The notes under the pieces were generated by a model, which had not been told where the DNA came from, did no database searches, and saw only the letters and a program-made list of their open reading frames with translations. A stretch of 64,000 nt of DNA from positions 1 to 64,000 of the forward strand of contig NZ_QWLB01000002.1 in assembly GCF_003574355.1 (NCBI RefSeq). Reading direction: 5' to 3'. The stretch comes from Meiothermus granaticius NBRC 107808. Lineage in GTDB: Bacteria; Deinococcota; Deinococci; Deinococcales; Thermaceae. Below are positions 26,549-35,165 of this stretch, piece after piece. Within the stretch, counting starts at the first letter, position 1; the number at the start of each line of letters is the position of its first letter. Position numbers and translations under genes: made by a program.

Positions 26549-27904
26549 ATGGATAACTTCATCCAACTGATCTATTTCCTCACCGCCCTCCTCTTCATTC
26601 TGGGCTTGAGGCGGATGTCCTCGCCAGCCACGGCCAGAAGCGGAGTGCTCTGGGCGGGTGGGGCGATGGTGCTGGCTACGCTGGCCACCCTTCTCACCCC
26701 CGGCATGGGCAATTTTGCCCTGATCCTGGTGGCCTTGGTCATTGGCGCGGTAGTGGCCTGGATCGCCGCCAAGCGGGTACAGATGACCGACATGCCCCAG
26801 ATGGTGGCCATCTACAACGGCATGGGGGGTGGGGCAGCAGCAGCAATCGCCGCTGTGGAACTGCTGGGAGGGGAGTTTAGCGCTCTCGGAATCAAAGCCC
26901 TGGCGGTGCTGGGGGCCTTGATCGGGGCGGTCTCCTTTACGGGGAGTGGGATTGCCTTTGCCAAGCTACAGGGGTTGATGCCCGGTCGGCCTGTGCAGTT
27001 CCCTGCCCAGCGCGTGGTCAACTTGGTGGTGCTGGGGCTTGCGATACTGTTGGGCATCCTGCTGTTGCCCACACAGGCTGGGGGGCTCATCCTGGTGTTT
27101 TTCCTGGCCGCGCTGGCCTTTGGGGTTCTGATGACCCTGCCCATCGGCGGAGGGGATATGCCGGTGGTGATCTCCTTGTACAACGCCTTTACCGGCCTAG
27201 CCGTGGGTTTTGAGGGCTTTGCCATCGGCAATCCGGCCCTGATTGTGGCCGGAACCGTGGTGGGGGCGGCAGGTACCCTCTTGACGCTGTTGATGGCCCG
27301 GGCCATGAACCGCAGCTTGTGGAGCGTGCTGGTAGGGGGTTTTGGTGTGGAGCAGGGGGGGGGAGAGGTGACCGGTAGCCTCAAGCCCATAGATCTCGAG
27401 GATGCTGCGGTGATGCTGGGGTATGCCTCAAAGGTCATCTTTGTGCCGGGATATGGCATGGCGGTGGCCCAGGCCCAGCACAAGCTGCGTGAGCTGGCCG
27501 ATGTGCTCGAGGGCAAAGGGGTAGAGGTTAAATATGCCATCCACCCGGTCGCTGGCCGGATGCCGGGGCACATGAACGTGCTGCTGGCCGAGGCCGGAGT
27601 GCCCTACGAGCAGCTGTATGACCTCGAGGAGATCAACCCCGAGTTCCCCCAGGCCGATGTGGCGGTGGTGATCGGGGCCAACGACGTGGTCAACCCGGCG
27701 GCCCGCCGCCCAGGCTCGCCTCTGTATGGGATGCCCATCCTGGACGTGGATAAAGCCCAGAATGCCATCGTGATCAAGCGCGGCCAGGGCAAAGGCTTTG
27801 CCGGGGTGGAGAACGAACTGTTCTTTGCGGAGCGCACCCGCATGCTCTACGGCGATGCCCAGGGGGTATTGGGGGGGCTGGTGCAGGCCCTCAAGCGGCT
27901 GTAG
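26549..27904 (+). CDS. pntB: NAD(P) transhydrogenase subunit beta
   Basis: The 451-residue protein combines the rest of the membrane domain (about 1-260, nine helices, with MTDMPQMVAIYNGMGGGAAA) and the NADP(H)-binding domain III (about 275-451, with PGYGMAVAQAQHKLREL and IGANDVVNPAA). The whole enzyme uses the proton gradient to reduce NADP+ with NADH. The ATG at 26549 is preferred; an in-frame GTG at 26543 is the alternative and neither has a strong ribosome site, which fits translational coupling to pntAB. A weak stem-loop follows the stop at 27903-27936. Confidence 0.95.
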   Translation: MDNFIQLIYFLTALLFILGLRRMSSPATARSGVLWAGGAMVLATLATLLTPGMGNFALILVALVIGAVVAWIAAKRVQMTDMPQMVAIYNGMGGGAAAAIAAVELLGGEFSALGIKALAVLGALIGAVSFTGSGIAFAKLQGLMPGRPVQFPAQRVVNLVVLGLAILLGILLLPTQAGGLILVFFLAALAFGVLMTLPIGGGDMPVVISLYNAFTGLAVGFEGFAIGNPALIVAGTVVGAAGTLLTLLMARAMNRSLWSVLVGGFGVEQGGGEVTGSLKPIDLEDAAVMLGYASKVIFVPGYGMAVAQAQHKLRELADVLEGKGVEVKYAIHPVAGRMPGHMNVLLAEAGVPYEQLYDLEEINPEFPQADVAVVIGANDVVNPAARRPGSPLYGMPILDVDKAQNAIVIKRGQGKGFAGVENELFFAERTRMLYGDAQGVLGGLVQALKRL

Positions 27905-28006
27905 GGGTTGTTTGCCGGAGCAATGCGCCAACCCCTTGGCCAAGCAAACCGAATTGGGCGTAGCTCGGGGGGTTCAACGTAACCTTAAATTTTGGTAAAT
28001 CTCGTT

Positions 28007-28051
28007 ACGCGTTACCTAAGTAACGCGTACTTCACAGGTTTTGCAACCTGT
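28007..28051. repeat. Two adjacent inverted repeats upstream of the DUF4832 lipoprotein gene
   Basis: ACGCGTTAC / GTAACGCGT (28007-28015 and 28020-28028) form a perfect 9-bp stem with a CTAA loop. ACAGGTT / AACCTGT (28034-28040 and 28045-28051) form a 7-bp stem with a TTGC loop. They lie 80-125 nt before the likely start codon, in the only sizeable non-coding stretch between pntB and this gene. They could be operators or RNA hairpins; no regulator is nearby. Confidence 0.55.
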
Positions 28052-28130
28052 TGTGACTTGCCCAACACTCTAAACCGCTTTCATGAGAATCTCAGCTTGG
28101 GATTTTGCCCTCTGGTACAACTATCCAGTG

Positions 28131-30179
28131 ATGTGGTCTCGCCGCTTCTCCTTGGTTGGATTAACGCTTCTCTTAGCCTTTTTGGCTGCTTGTTCAAGCC
28201 CCGTTAACCCCAGCAACCCCGAGGGGGGGGCTTCTGGGCAGGGCAAACCCCTGCGGCCTTCTAACTTTCGCGTCACCAAGGTGACCAGCGGCTTTCAGCT
28301 GCAGTGGGACGCCGTGGCTGGGGCTACGGGCTATAAGCTCCAGCGCACGGGTGCAGGGGGTTCGGTTAGCCCTGCACAGCCTAGCTACCTCGAGCAAGAC
28401 CCCAGCATAAAGGTGGGGGATAAGGTTGAGTACAGCGTATGGGCGCAAAATGGCTCAATCTTGAGCGATGCCCTCACCGTAACCGTGACCATGCCCAGCA
28501 GTGGGACCGTAACCCCTCCGCAGCCCCCCTCTCTGGCCCAGCCCAGCAATCTGCGGGTGAGCGCGGTCAGCGGGGGTTTCTTAATCCAGTGGGATGCGGT
28601 GTCTGGAGCCACTGGGTATAAGTTTCAGCGCACCGGCGGGGGGGTGGTCAGTACCTCTCAACCCAGCTTTACCGAGACCAACGCCAAAGCGGGGGACAAG
28701 ATCGAGTACAGCGTATGGGCTACCAACGGCTCCACCACCAGTGCGGCCTTGGTGGCCACTTTGACCATGCCTTCGGGCTCTTCTACGCCCACCCCCACTC
28801 CCCCCAGCAGCGGCCTGGTCACCACCACCTATCAGCCCTCTGATGTGGTGTTCCCCAATCCCGAGCGGGGATTCCATGACAATGTTCCTTTTCCTTTTCC
28901 CCAGGACTGGAATCTGAGCGATCCCAACCTCTTCAAGTGGATTCACGACCGCGACAGCAGCATCACCGTTCTGCGTGGCATGGTGCGGCTCGATGCCTAC
29001 CGCAATGGCTCGATTGACAGTGACTTCCTTAGCCGCATGAACGATAGCTTCGCTCGGATTCGCCAGGAAGGCTTTAAGGTGATGTTGCGCTTCATGTACA
29101 ACTACGACAGCGGCGGGAATGATGCCCCTTTGAACACCGTGCTCAACCACATCTCCCAGCTTAAGCCGGTGTTGCAGAACAATGCCGATGTGATCGTTTC
29201 CATGCAGGCTGGGTTTATCGGGGCCTGGGGAGAGTGGCACAACTCGCTGAATGGCCTTGACTCCTTCAGCAACAAGCAAACCATCCTCAACGCGATTTTA
29301 GGGGCCCTGCCCAGCAGCCGCATGGTTCAGATTCGTTACCCCTTGGATACCATGCAGCTCTACCCCTCAGCCCTCACCGCAGGGCAGGCCTTTAGTGGCA
29401 GCAATCAGTCTCGAGTAGGAGGCCATATTGACTGCTTCCTGAACCCAGACCAAGACGGCGGGACCTGGGACGGCATGGGCCAGTTCAGCAGCTTACAGAT
29501 GCAGAGCTACATGCAGCAAACCAGCCAATACACCGTGATGAGCGGGGAAACCTGTGAGGGGTTCTGGAACTCTGATCGCGGGGCCTGCCCCACCGCTATG
29601 TCTGAGCTGCAAAAGTATCACTTTGACATGTTCAACAATGTTTACTATGACCCCGGCTCGGGAAACTGGCCTGCTGGCGACAACCCCCGCTGGGTTAGCG
29701 GGGGTTGTATGGATACCATCAAGCGCAAGCTGGGGTATCGCCTTCAGCTCAACCAATCCCAGCTGTCGGGCCAGGTTAGGCCGGGAGGGGAGTTCTATCT
29801 GAGCTTTACGGTGAGCAATGTGGGTTGGGGCAATCTGTTCAACCCCCGCAAGCTCGAGGTCATCCTGCGCCACAAGGCCAGCGGTAAGGTGTATCGCCTG
29901 AGCACCGGCATTGACCCCCGCACCTGGCTCTCGGGTTCCACCACCACCGTTGCGGTGAGCGGCGGGGTGCCCACCAGCGCTCCCACTGGGGATTACGACG
30001 TACTGCTCAACCTGCCAGATGTGGCCGGGGCGCTCTATGGTAGGTCTGCATACTCGGTTCGCTTGGCCAACCAAAATGTCTGGGAGTCCTCCACAGGGTT
30101 TAACTCCTTGCTCCAAACCGTCAACATCAATACCTCTGCCAGCGGCAACGCCTACAGCGGTTCCAACTGGTTCCAATAG
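28131..30179 (+). CDS. Lipoprotein with two FN3-like repeats and a DUF4874/DUF4832 glycosidase-like domain
   Basis: The 682-residue protein from ATG 28131 has a lipoprotein signal (LLLAFLAACSS). Two similar modules of about 90 residues follow, each starting PSN(F/L)RV and containing WDAV(A/S)GATGYK(L/F)QRTG and VEYSVWA or IEYSVWA, which look like fibronectin-III folds. Then comes YQPSDVVFPNPERGFHDNV, the typical opening of the DUF4874 TIM-barrel-like domain, followed by DUF4832 (about 480-680). DUF4832 proteins are secreted and often lie in exopolysaccharide or glycoside-degrading loci; no activity is proven from sequence. Domain names are from recognition of these motifs. Confidence 0.78.
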   Translation: MWSRRFSLVGLTLLLAFLAACSSPVNPSNPEGGASGQGKPLRPSNFRVTKVTSGFQLQWDAVAGATGYKLQRTGAGGSVSPAQPSYLEQDPSIKVGDKVEYSVWAQNGSILSDALTVTVTMPSSGTVTPPQPPSLAQPSNLRVSAVSGGFLIQWDAVSGATGYKFQRTGGGVVSTSQPSFTETNAKAGDKIEYSVWATNGSTTSAALVATLTMPSGSSTPTPTPPSSGLVTTTYQPSDVVFPNPERGFHDNVPFPFPQDWNLSDPNLFKWIHDRDSSITVLRGMVRLDAYRNGSIDSDFLSRMNDSFARIRQEGFKVMLRFMYNYDSGGNDAPLNTVLNHISQLKPVLQNNADVIVSMQAGFIGAWGEWHNSLNGLDSFSNKQTILNAILGALPSSRMVQIRYPLDTMQLYPSALTAGQAFSGSNQSRVGGHIDCFLNPDQDGGTWDGMGQFSSLQMQSYMQQTSQYTVMSGETCEGFWNSDRGACPTAMSELQKYHFDMFNNVYYDPGSGNWPAGDNPRWVSGGCMDTIKRKLGYRLQLNQSQLSGQVRPGGEFYLSFTVSNVGWGNLFNPRKLEVILRHKASGKVYRLSTGIDPRTWLSGSTTTVAVSGGVPTSAPTGDYDVLLNLPDVAGALYGRSAYSVRLANQNVWESSTGFNSLLQTVNINTSASGNAYSGSNWFQ

Positions 30180-30195
30180 CCCATCCTTGCCTTAA

Positions 30196-30234
30196 GGCCG
30201 CCGGAGTGCAAACCCGGCGGCCCATGCATTTTTT
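30196..30234 (+). terminator. Rho-independent terminator after the DUF4832 lipoprotein gene
   Basis: GGCCGCCGG (30196-30204) and CCGGCGGCC (30214-30222) form a perfect 9-bp stem with a 9-nt loop, followed by CATGCA and six T residues (30229-30234). Confidence 0.85.
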
Positions 30235-30281
30235 CGCTGCTGCTCGAGGTTTCCTTGGCTTGGGTTGCCGCGAAAACTGCC

Positions 30282-30311
30282 TTGACAGCGGGACAAAGCC
30301 TAGAGTAGACT
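30282..30311 (+). promoter_or_regulatory. Promoter of the trehalose/maltose-type ABC importer
   Basis: A consensus -35 TTGACA (30282-30287) and -10 TAGACT (30306-30311) are separated by 18 bp. The leader is about 83 nt long and carries two operator-like inverted repeats. Confidence 0.8.
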
Positions 30312-30317
30312 CCCGCT

Positions 30318-30331
30318 TGGAAGGTCTTCCA
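30318..30331. promoter_or_regulatory. Operator-like inverted repeat TGGAAGGTCTTCCA
   Basis: Perfect 6-bp arms TGGAAG / CTTCCA around GT, placed at the predicted transcription start. The pattern is that of LacI/GalR-family operators. A second copy lies 53 bp downstream, about five helical turns. Confidence 0.72.
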
Positions 30332-30370
30332 CAAACAAGAGTGCTGTCGATCGCTGTGGAGCCTAATTAA

Positions 30371-30384
30371 TGGAAGCACTTCCA
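30371..30384. promoter_or_regulatory. Operator-like inverted repeat TGGAAGCACTTCCA
   Basis: Same arms TGGAAG / CTTCCA as the copy at 30318, around CA, 17 nt before the start codon and just upstream of the ribosome site AGGAGGAG. Binding here could also block elongation or looping could join both sites. Confidence 0.72.
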
Positions 30385-30400
30385 GCAGATAGGAGGAGAT

Positions 30401-31672
30401 ATGAAATCGAAGTGGTTAGCAGGTGCGTTGGCCCTGACCCTCGCGGTCGGTGGGGCTAGCCTCGCCCAGGGCGTGACCATTCGCCTGGCCGGGGACTCCA
30501 CCGCGGTGGGCGAGGGGGGGCGCTGGATGAAGGCCAAAGCAGAGGAATGGGCCCAGAAGACCGGCAACAAGGTTGAGTACATTGACTCTCCTGCCGACAC
30601 CAATGACCGGCTGGCCCTGTATCAGCAGTACTGGGCGGCCAAGAGCCCCGATGTAGACGTGTACATGATTGACGTGATCTGGCCGGGAATTGTGGCCCCC
30701 CACGCTGCCGATCTCAACCAGTTCTTCTCTAAGGAGGAGATCGCGCAGTTCTTCCCCCGCATCATCGAGAACAACACCATCAAGGGCAAGCTGACCTCTA
30801 TGCCCTTCTTTACCGATGCCGGTCTGCTGTATTACCGCACCGATCTCTTGCAGAAATACGGCTTCAAGGCTCCGCCCAAGACCTGGACCGAGCTGAGCCA
30901 GCAGGCCCAAAAGATCCAGGCTGGGGAGCGGGCGACCAACAAAGATTTCTGGGGCTTTGTTTTCCAGGGCAAGGCCTATGAGGGGCTGACTTGCGATGCC
31001 CTCGAGTGGATCTACTCCAACGGTGGCGGCACGATCGTAGACCCCGAGGGCAAGGTGACCCTCAACAATGCCAACGCCATCGCGGCGCTCAACATGGTCA
31101 AGGGCTGGATCGGTAAGATTGCCCCTCCAGGGGTGACAAGCTATGCGGAGGAAGAAGCCCGCAACGCCTTCCAAGCCGGCAACGCGGCCTTCATGCGTAA
31201 CTGGCCCTATGCGTATAGCCTGGGGCAGAGCGAAGGCAGCGCGGTTAAGGGCAAATTTGCCGTGACCGTGTTGCCCAAGGGAGCGGGCAGCGAAGGACGC
31301 AACGCGGCTACCCTGGGTGGCTGGCAGCTCATGGTGTCGGCCTACTCCAAGAACCAAAAGGTGGCTGCCGAACTGGTTAAGTACCTGACCTCAGTCGAGG
31401 TGCAAAAGGACAACGCGGTTAGCCTTTCGCGCCTGCCCACCCGCCCAGCGCTCTACAATGATAAAGACGTGCTGGCCAAGAACCCCTGGTTCAAGGATCT
31501 GCTCCCGGTGTTCCAGAACGCGGTCAGCCGCCCCTCTGGTCCTGCGGGCTCAAAGTACAATCAAGTTTCCGAGACCTTCTGGACCGCTGTGCATGACAGC
31601 ATCACCGGTACGGCATCCGCCGCTCAAGCGGTGCGCGATGCCGCGGCCAAAATCACCCGCATTCTGCGCTAA
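30401..31672 (+). CDS. ABC sugar importer, solute-binding protein (trehalose/maltose type)
   Basis: The 423-residue protein has a signal peptide (ends SLAQG) and closely follows the trehalose/maltose-binding proteins of Thermus and Thermococcus: [40 protein letters not shown] and [21 protein letters not shown]. It binds a disaccharide in the periplasm and passes it to the two permeases encoded next. Upstream is a strong promoter with two LacI-type operators, so substrate-dependent induction is expected. The stop is followed by a stem-loop before the permease genes. Ligand identity is inferred from family resemblance. Confidence 0.9.
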   Translation: MKSKWLAGALALTLAVGGASLAQGVTIRLAGDSTAVGEGGRWMKAKAEEWAQKTGNKVEYIDSPADTNDRLALYQQYWAAKSPDVDVYMIDVIWPGIVAPHAADLNQFFSKEEIAQFFPRIIENNTIKGKLTSMPFFTDAGLLYYRTDLLQKYGFKAPPKTWTELSQQAQKIQAGERATNKDFWGFVFQGKAYEGLTCDALEWIYSNGGGTIVDPEGKVTLNNANAIAALNMVKGWIGKIAPPGVTSYAEEEARNAFQAGNAAFMRNWPYAYSLGQSEGSAVKGKFAVTVLPKGAGSEGRNAATLGGWQLMVSAYSKNQKVAAELVKYLTSVEVQKDNAVSLSRLPTRPALYNDKDVLAKNPWFKDLLPVFQNAVSRPSGPAGSKYNQVSETFWTAVHDSITGTASAAQAVRDAAAKITRILR

Positions 31673-31694
31673 GCCGCAATGTTTCGCTAACGCA

Positions 31695-31719
31695 CTGGGG
31701 CCGGAGAACCCGGCCCCAG
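31695..31719 (+). repeat. Intercistronic stem-loop after the binding-protein gene
   Basis: CTGGGGCCGG (31695-31704) and CCGGCCCCAG (31710-31719) form a perfect 10-bp stem with a 5-nt loop, followed by only three Ts. It lies 23 nt after the stop and could act as a partial terminator or mRNA-stabilising element. A TAATAT box at 31757-31762 may give some independent transcription of the permease genes. Confidence 0.72.
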
Positions 31720-31784
31720 GCTTTACTAAACCACAGGGTTTTGGGCGAATTGCGGTAATATAGGCCCATCCAAAAGGGGATTTT

Positions 31785-32666
31785 ATGCTGACGCTACGAC
31801 AAACCCGACTGGCGTGGATTTTAGTGATTCCCACCTTGCTGGTGGTGGCGTTTGTGGCTGGGTATCCGTTGGCCCAGGTGTTCTATTATTCCTTTTTCAA
31901 AGCTGATATCGCCTTTGTGGATCAGCCCAAGTTTATCGGTCTTCAAAACTATATCTACCTGATCACCCAGGACAGCGATTTTAGGGGCGCCCTTTGGAAC
32001 ACCCTGCGCTTCACCTTTGTCTCGGTGTTTCTCGAGACCGTGCTGGGCTTGGCAATCGCCCTCATCATCAACTCCAACTTTGCCGGACGGGGGATTGTGC
32101 GCACCGCAATCCTGATCCCCTGGGCCATCCCCACGGTGGTCTCGGCCCAGATGTGGAAGTGGATGCTCAACGACATCTACGGGGTGATCAACGTTATCGG
32201 GGTTAATCTGCACCTCTTCTCCCAAAAAATTGCCTTTCTGGCCAACCCCCACACGGTGCTATGGGCGATGGTGGCGGTGGACGTGTGGAAGACCACGCCC
32301 TTCATGGCCCTTCTTCTCCTGGCGGGCCTCCAGCTTATCCCTGCCGATATCTATGAGGCCGCCGATATTGACGGGGCCAATCGCTGGCAGCAGTTTTGGA
32401 CCCTGACCCTACCCCTGCTGACCCCTGCTTTGGTGGTGGCCCTGATCTTCCGAACCCTTGACGCGCTGCGGGTCTTTGATGTGATCTTCGTGATGGTTGG
32501 GGTGAACACCGCAACCCGCAGCTTGGCGATCTATAACCGCCAAACCCTGATTGATTTCCAAGATCTGGGGTATGGTTCGACCATCTCGGTGGCCATACTG
32601 GTGCTGATCTTCATCTTTGTGTTGGTGTATATGCGCTTGGTCGGAGGGCCCAGCCGTGAGAACTAA
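31785..32666 (+). CDS. ABC sugar importer permease, MalF-like
   Basis: The 293-residue protein has six predicted membrane helices and the EAA loop YEAADIDGANRWQQFWTLTL (about 188-207). The opening WILVIPTLLVVAFVAGYPLAQ is typical of the MalF/ThuF branch and the length is normal for it. It forms the membrane channel with the next permease. The ribosome site is AGGGGAT. Its last codons overlap the next gene. Confidence 0.92.
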   Translation: MLTLRQTRLAWILVIPTLLVVAFVAGYPLAQVFYYSFFKADIAFVDQPKFIGLQNYIYLITQDSDFRGALWNTLRFTFVSVFLETVLGLAIALIINSNFAGRGIVRTAILIPWAIPTVVSAQMWKWMLNDIYGVINVIGVNLHLFSQKIAFLANPHTVLWAMVAVDVWKTTPFMALLLLAGLQLIPADIYEAADIDGANRWQQFWTLTLPLLTPALVVALIFRTLDALRVFDVIFVMVGVNTATRSLAIYNRQTLIDFQDLGYGSTISVAILVLIFIFVLVYMRLVGGPSREN

Positions 32667-33507
32667 CCGTGGTCTTTGGGCGGTGATTTCCCGCTTCCTG
32701 TTCTACCTGCTGGTGGTGTTCGTGGTGGTTTATAGCGTGTTCCCCTTCTACTGGGCGGTGATCAGCAGCTTTAAACCCTCGGATGCCTTGTTCAGTGCTC
32801 ACCCTAGCTTTTTGCCCATCCCCTTCACGCTGACCCAGTACCAGAACGTCTTTAGTGGGGCGGCGTTTGGGCGTAATCTGCTCAACTCGCTGATCGTAGC
32901 AGGGGGGGCCACCCTGATCTCGCTGGTGCTGGGGGTCTCGGCGGCCTATGCCCTGGGGCGCCTGCGCTTTCCACCCAAGAACATCGTGCTTTACATCGTT
33001 TTGGCGATGACCATGTTTCCTCAGGTCTCGGTGCTCTCGGGGATGTTTGTGCTGCTGCGCCAGCTCGGACTTTTCAACACCTTTCCGGGGCTGATCCTCT
33101 CCTACTTGTTGTTCACTTTGCCTTTCACGGTGTGGGTGCTCACCGGGTACTTCCGTGGGCTGCCGCGGGAGCTCGAGGAAGCCGCCTATGTGGATGGGGC
33201 CACCCCCATCCAAACCCTGCTTCGGGTGATGCTCCCCCTCACGGGCCCAGGGCTGGTGACCACCGGCCTCTTGGCGTTCATTGCGGCCTGGAACGAATAC
33301 CTCTTTGCCCTGACCTTCACCATCGGCAACGAGGTGAAGACTGTGCCGGTGGCCATCGCTTCCTTTGGTGGGGCCACGCCCTTTGAGGTGCCCTGGGGCT
33401 CGATTATGGCAGCCAGCGTGATTGTGACGGTGCCCCTGGTCATTATGGTGCTGATCTTCCAGCAGCGCATCGTGGCTGGGCTGACCGCAGGGGCGGTGAA
33501 GGGTTAG
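32656..33507 (+). CDS. ABC sugar importer permease, MalG-like
   Basis: The 283-residue protein has six predicted membrane helices and the EAA loop LEEAAYVDGATPIQTLLRVM, and ends GLTAGAVKG as many MalG-type permeases do. The GTG at 32656 is chosen because GGAGGG lies just upstream; it overlaps the end of the preceding gene by 11 nt, so translation is coupled. No ATPase gene follows; a shared MalK/MsmX-type ATPase encoded elsewhere would be needed. Confidence 0.92.
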   Translation: MRTNRGLWAVISRFLFYLLVVFVVVYSVFPFYWAVISSFKPSDALFSAHPSFLPIPFTLTQYQNVFSGAAFGRNLLNSLIVAGGATLISLVLGVSAAYALGRLRFPPKNIVLYIVLAMTMFPQVSVLSGMFVLLRQLGLFNTFPGLILSYLLFTLPFTVWVLTGYFRGLPRELEEAAYVDGATPIQTLLRVMLPLTGPGLVTTGLLAFIAAWNEYLFALTFTIGNEVKTVPVAIASFGGATPFEVPWGSIMAASVIVTVPLVIMVLIFQQRIVAGLTAGAVKG

Positions 33508-33572
33508 GCCTGTAGGCTTTTGGGGCGCGGGCCTTTAGGGGCTCGCGCCTGCTTCATTGCGGGCGGCATTGC

Positions 33573-33578
33573 TATGAT
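33573..33578 (+). promoter_or_regulatory. -10 box TATGAT of the M32 carboxypeptidase gene
   Basis: TATGAT ends 9 nt before the ATG at 33588, so the mRNA would have at most a couple of leader bases. No Shine-Dalgarno sequence is present, which fits leaderless translation. No convincing -35 box was found. Confidence 0.5.
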
Positions 33579-33587
33579 GCTCGAGCT

Positions 33588-35096
33588 ATGACCGCAGACC
33601 AAGCGTATCAATGGCTCGAGCAACACAGTCGGGAAACTGTCTATTTGGAGGCATTTTCGGCGCTGGCCAATTGGGATCAGGCCACCTACATTCCCCGCAA
33701 GGGTCATCCCCACCGGGCCCAGATGCAAGCGACCCTGGCCAAGCTGCTCCATGCCCGCAACACCGATCCGCGCATTGGAGAGATGCTGGCCCGGCTCGAG
33801 GGCAGCGACCTGGTGCAAAACCCCACCTCGCCCCAGGCGGTGAACGTGCGGGAGTGGCGACGGGCCTATGCCTTGCAGACCAAAATTCCCGAGCGATTGG
33901 CGGTAGAGTTGGCCCAGGCCACCAGCGAGGGCCAGTCGGTGTGGGAAGAGGCCCGACCCAAGAACGATTGGGAGGGATTTAAGCCAGTGCTCAAGCGGGT
34001 TTTCGCGCTCACCCGTGAGGTCGCCGAGGCCATCGGCTACACCGAGGAGCGCTACGATGCGCTTCTGGACCAATACGAGCCGGGGGCCACCACCCGGCAG
34101 ATTGAAGCGGTGTTTGGGGAACTGCGCCAGGCCACCGTAGGGCTGCTACAGCGGCTCGAGGCCAGCCCCCGAAAGCCGGACCCCTCGCTGTTGCACCGGC
34201 ATTTCCCCAGAGTAGCTCAGGAAGCCTTTGCCAAAGAGGTGATCGCCACCCTGGGCTTTGATCTAGAGGCGGGACGCTTGGATACCGTGGCCCATCCTTT
34301 CATGCTGGGCCTGGGCCCGGGGGATGTGCGGCTGACCACCCGCTATGACGAAGGGTTTTTTAGCATGGCCCTGTTCGGGACCATTCACGAGATGGGGCAT
34401 GGGCTCTACTATCAGGGCTTGCCCTCTGAGCATTACGGCACCCCGATGGGCACGGAGATCTCCCTGGGTATTCACGAATCGCAAAGCCGCACCTGGGAGA
34501 ACTTGGTGGGGCGCAGCCTGGGGTTCTGGCGCTACTTCTGGCCCCGGGCTCAGGCCCGCTTTGAGGCCTTTCAGGGGGTGGGGCTCGAGCCGTTTTATGC
34601 CGCGATCAACACCGTGCAGCCCAGCCTGATCCGGGTTGAGGCTGACGAGGTGACCTACAACCTGCACATCATGATCCGCTTTGAGGTGGAGCTGGCCCTG
34701 CTGCGGGGGGAGCTCGAGATAGACCAGGCGCCCGAGGCTTGGGATGCCAAGTACCAGGAATACTTGGGGATTCGCTCTCCTACCCTGGCCGACGGGGTGA
34801 TGCAGGACATGCACTGGGCTTCAGGCCTGATCGGCTACTTCCCCACCTATGCACTGGGCAATCTCTACGGGGCGCAGTTCTTTGCCCAGGCCGAGCGCGA
34901 GCTCGGTGACCTACAGGAGCTGTTGGCTCGAGGAGGGTTTGCGACCCTCTTGGAATGGCAGCGTGAGAAGATTCACCGTCAGGGTAGCCGCTATTGGCCG
35001 CGCGAGCTTCTGCGGCAGGTCACCGGTGAAGACCTCAATCCGCGCTACCTGATCGACTATTTGAACCGCAAGTTTGGGGCGCTCTACGGGGTGTGA
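33588..35096 (+). CDS. Thermostable carboxypeptidase, M32 family
   Basis: The 502-residue protein belongs to the M32 metallocarboxypeptidases first described as Thermus aquaticus carboxypeptidase Taq. The zinc site is His267-Glu268-Met-Gly-His271 ([13 protein letters not shown]) with Glu297 in [12 protein letters not shown] as the third ligand, and the family signatures [19 protein letters not shown] and [20 protein letters not shown] are present. It removes C-terminal residues from peptides in the cytoplasm, acting as a homodimer in related enzymes. The length equals that of the family. It appears to be transcribed alone. Confidence 0.95.
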   Translation: MTADQAYQWLEQHSRETVYLEAFSALANWDQATYIPRKGHPHRAQMQATLAKLLHARNTDPRIGEMLARLEGSDLVQNPTSPQAVNVREWRRAYALQTKIPERLAVELAQATSEGQSVWEEARPKNDWEGFKPVLKRVFALTREVAEAIGYTEERYDALLDQYEPGATTRQIEAVFGELRQATVGLLQRLEASPRKPDPSLLHRHFPRVAQEAFAKEVIATLGFDLEAGRLDTVAHPFMLGLGPGDVRLTTRYDEGFFSMALFGTIHEMGHGLYYQGLPSEHYGTPMGTEISLGIHESQSRTWENLVGRSLGFWRYFWPRAQARFEAFQGVGLEPFYAAINTVQPSLIRVEADEVTYNLHIMIRFEVELALLRGELEIDQAPEAWDAKYQEYLGIRSPTLADGVMQDMHWASGLIGYFPTYALGNLYGAQFFAQAERELGDLQELLARGGFATLLEWQREKIHRQGSRYWPRELLRQVTGEDLNPRYLIDYLNRKFGALYGV

Positions 35097-35165
35097 GCCC
35101 AAAGCCGGGTTTGAGATTTCATCCCGGATACATCTGGCCTCACCGAAGCCTTGCTAGATTGGGCC

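Noticed and set aside
27903-27936. Stem AGGGGTTG/CAACCCCT after pntB as a terminator
   Set aside because: A 17-nt loop and no T run make it weak; noted only under pntB.
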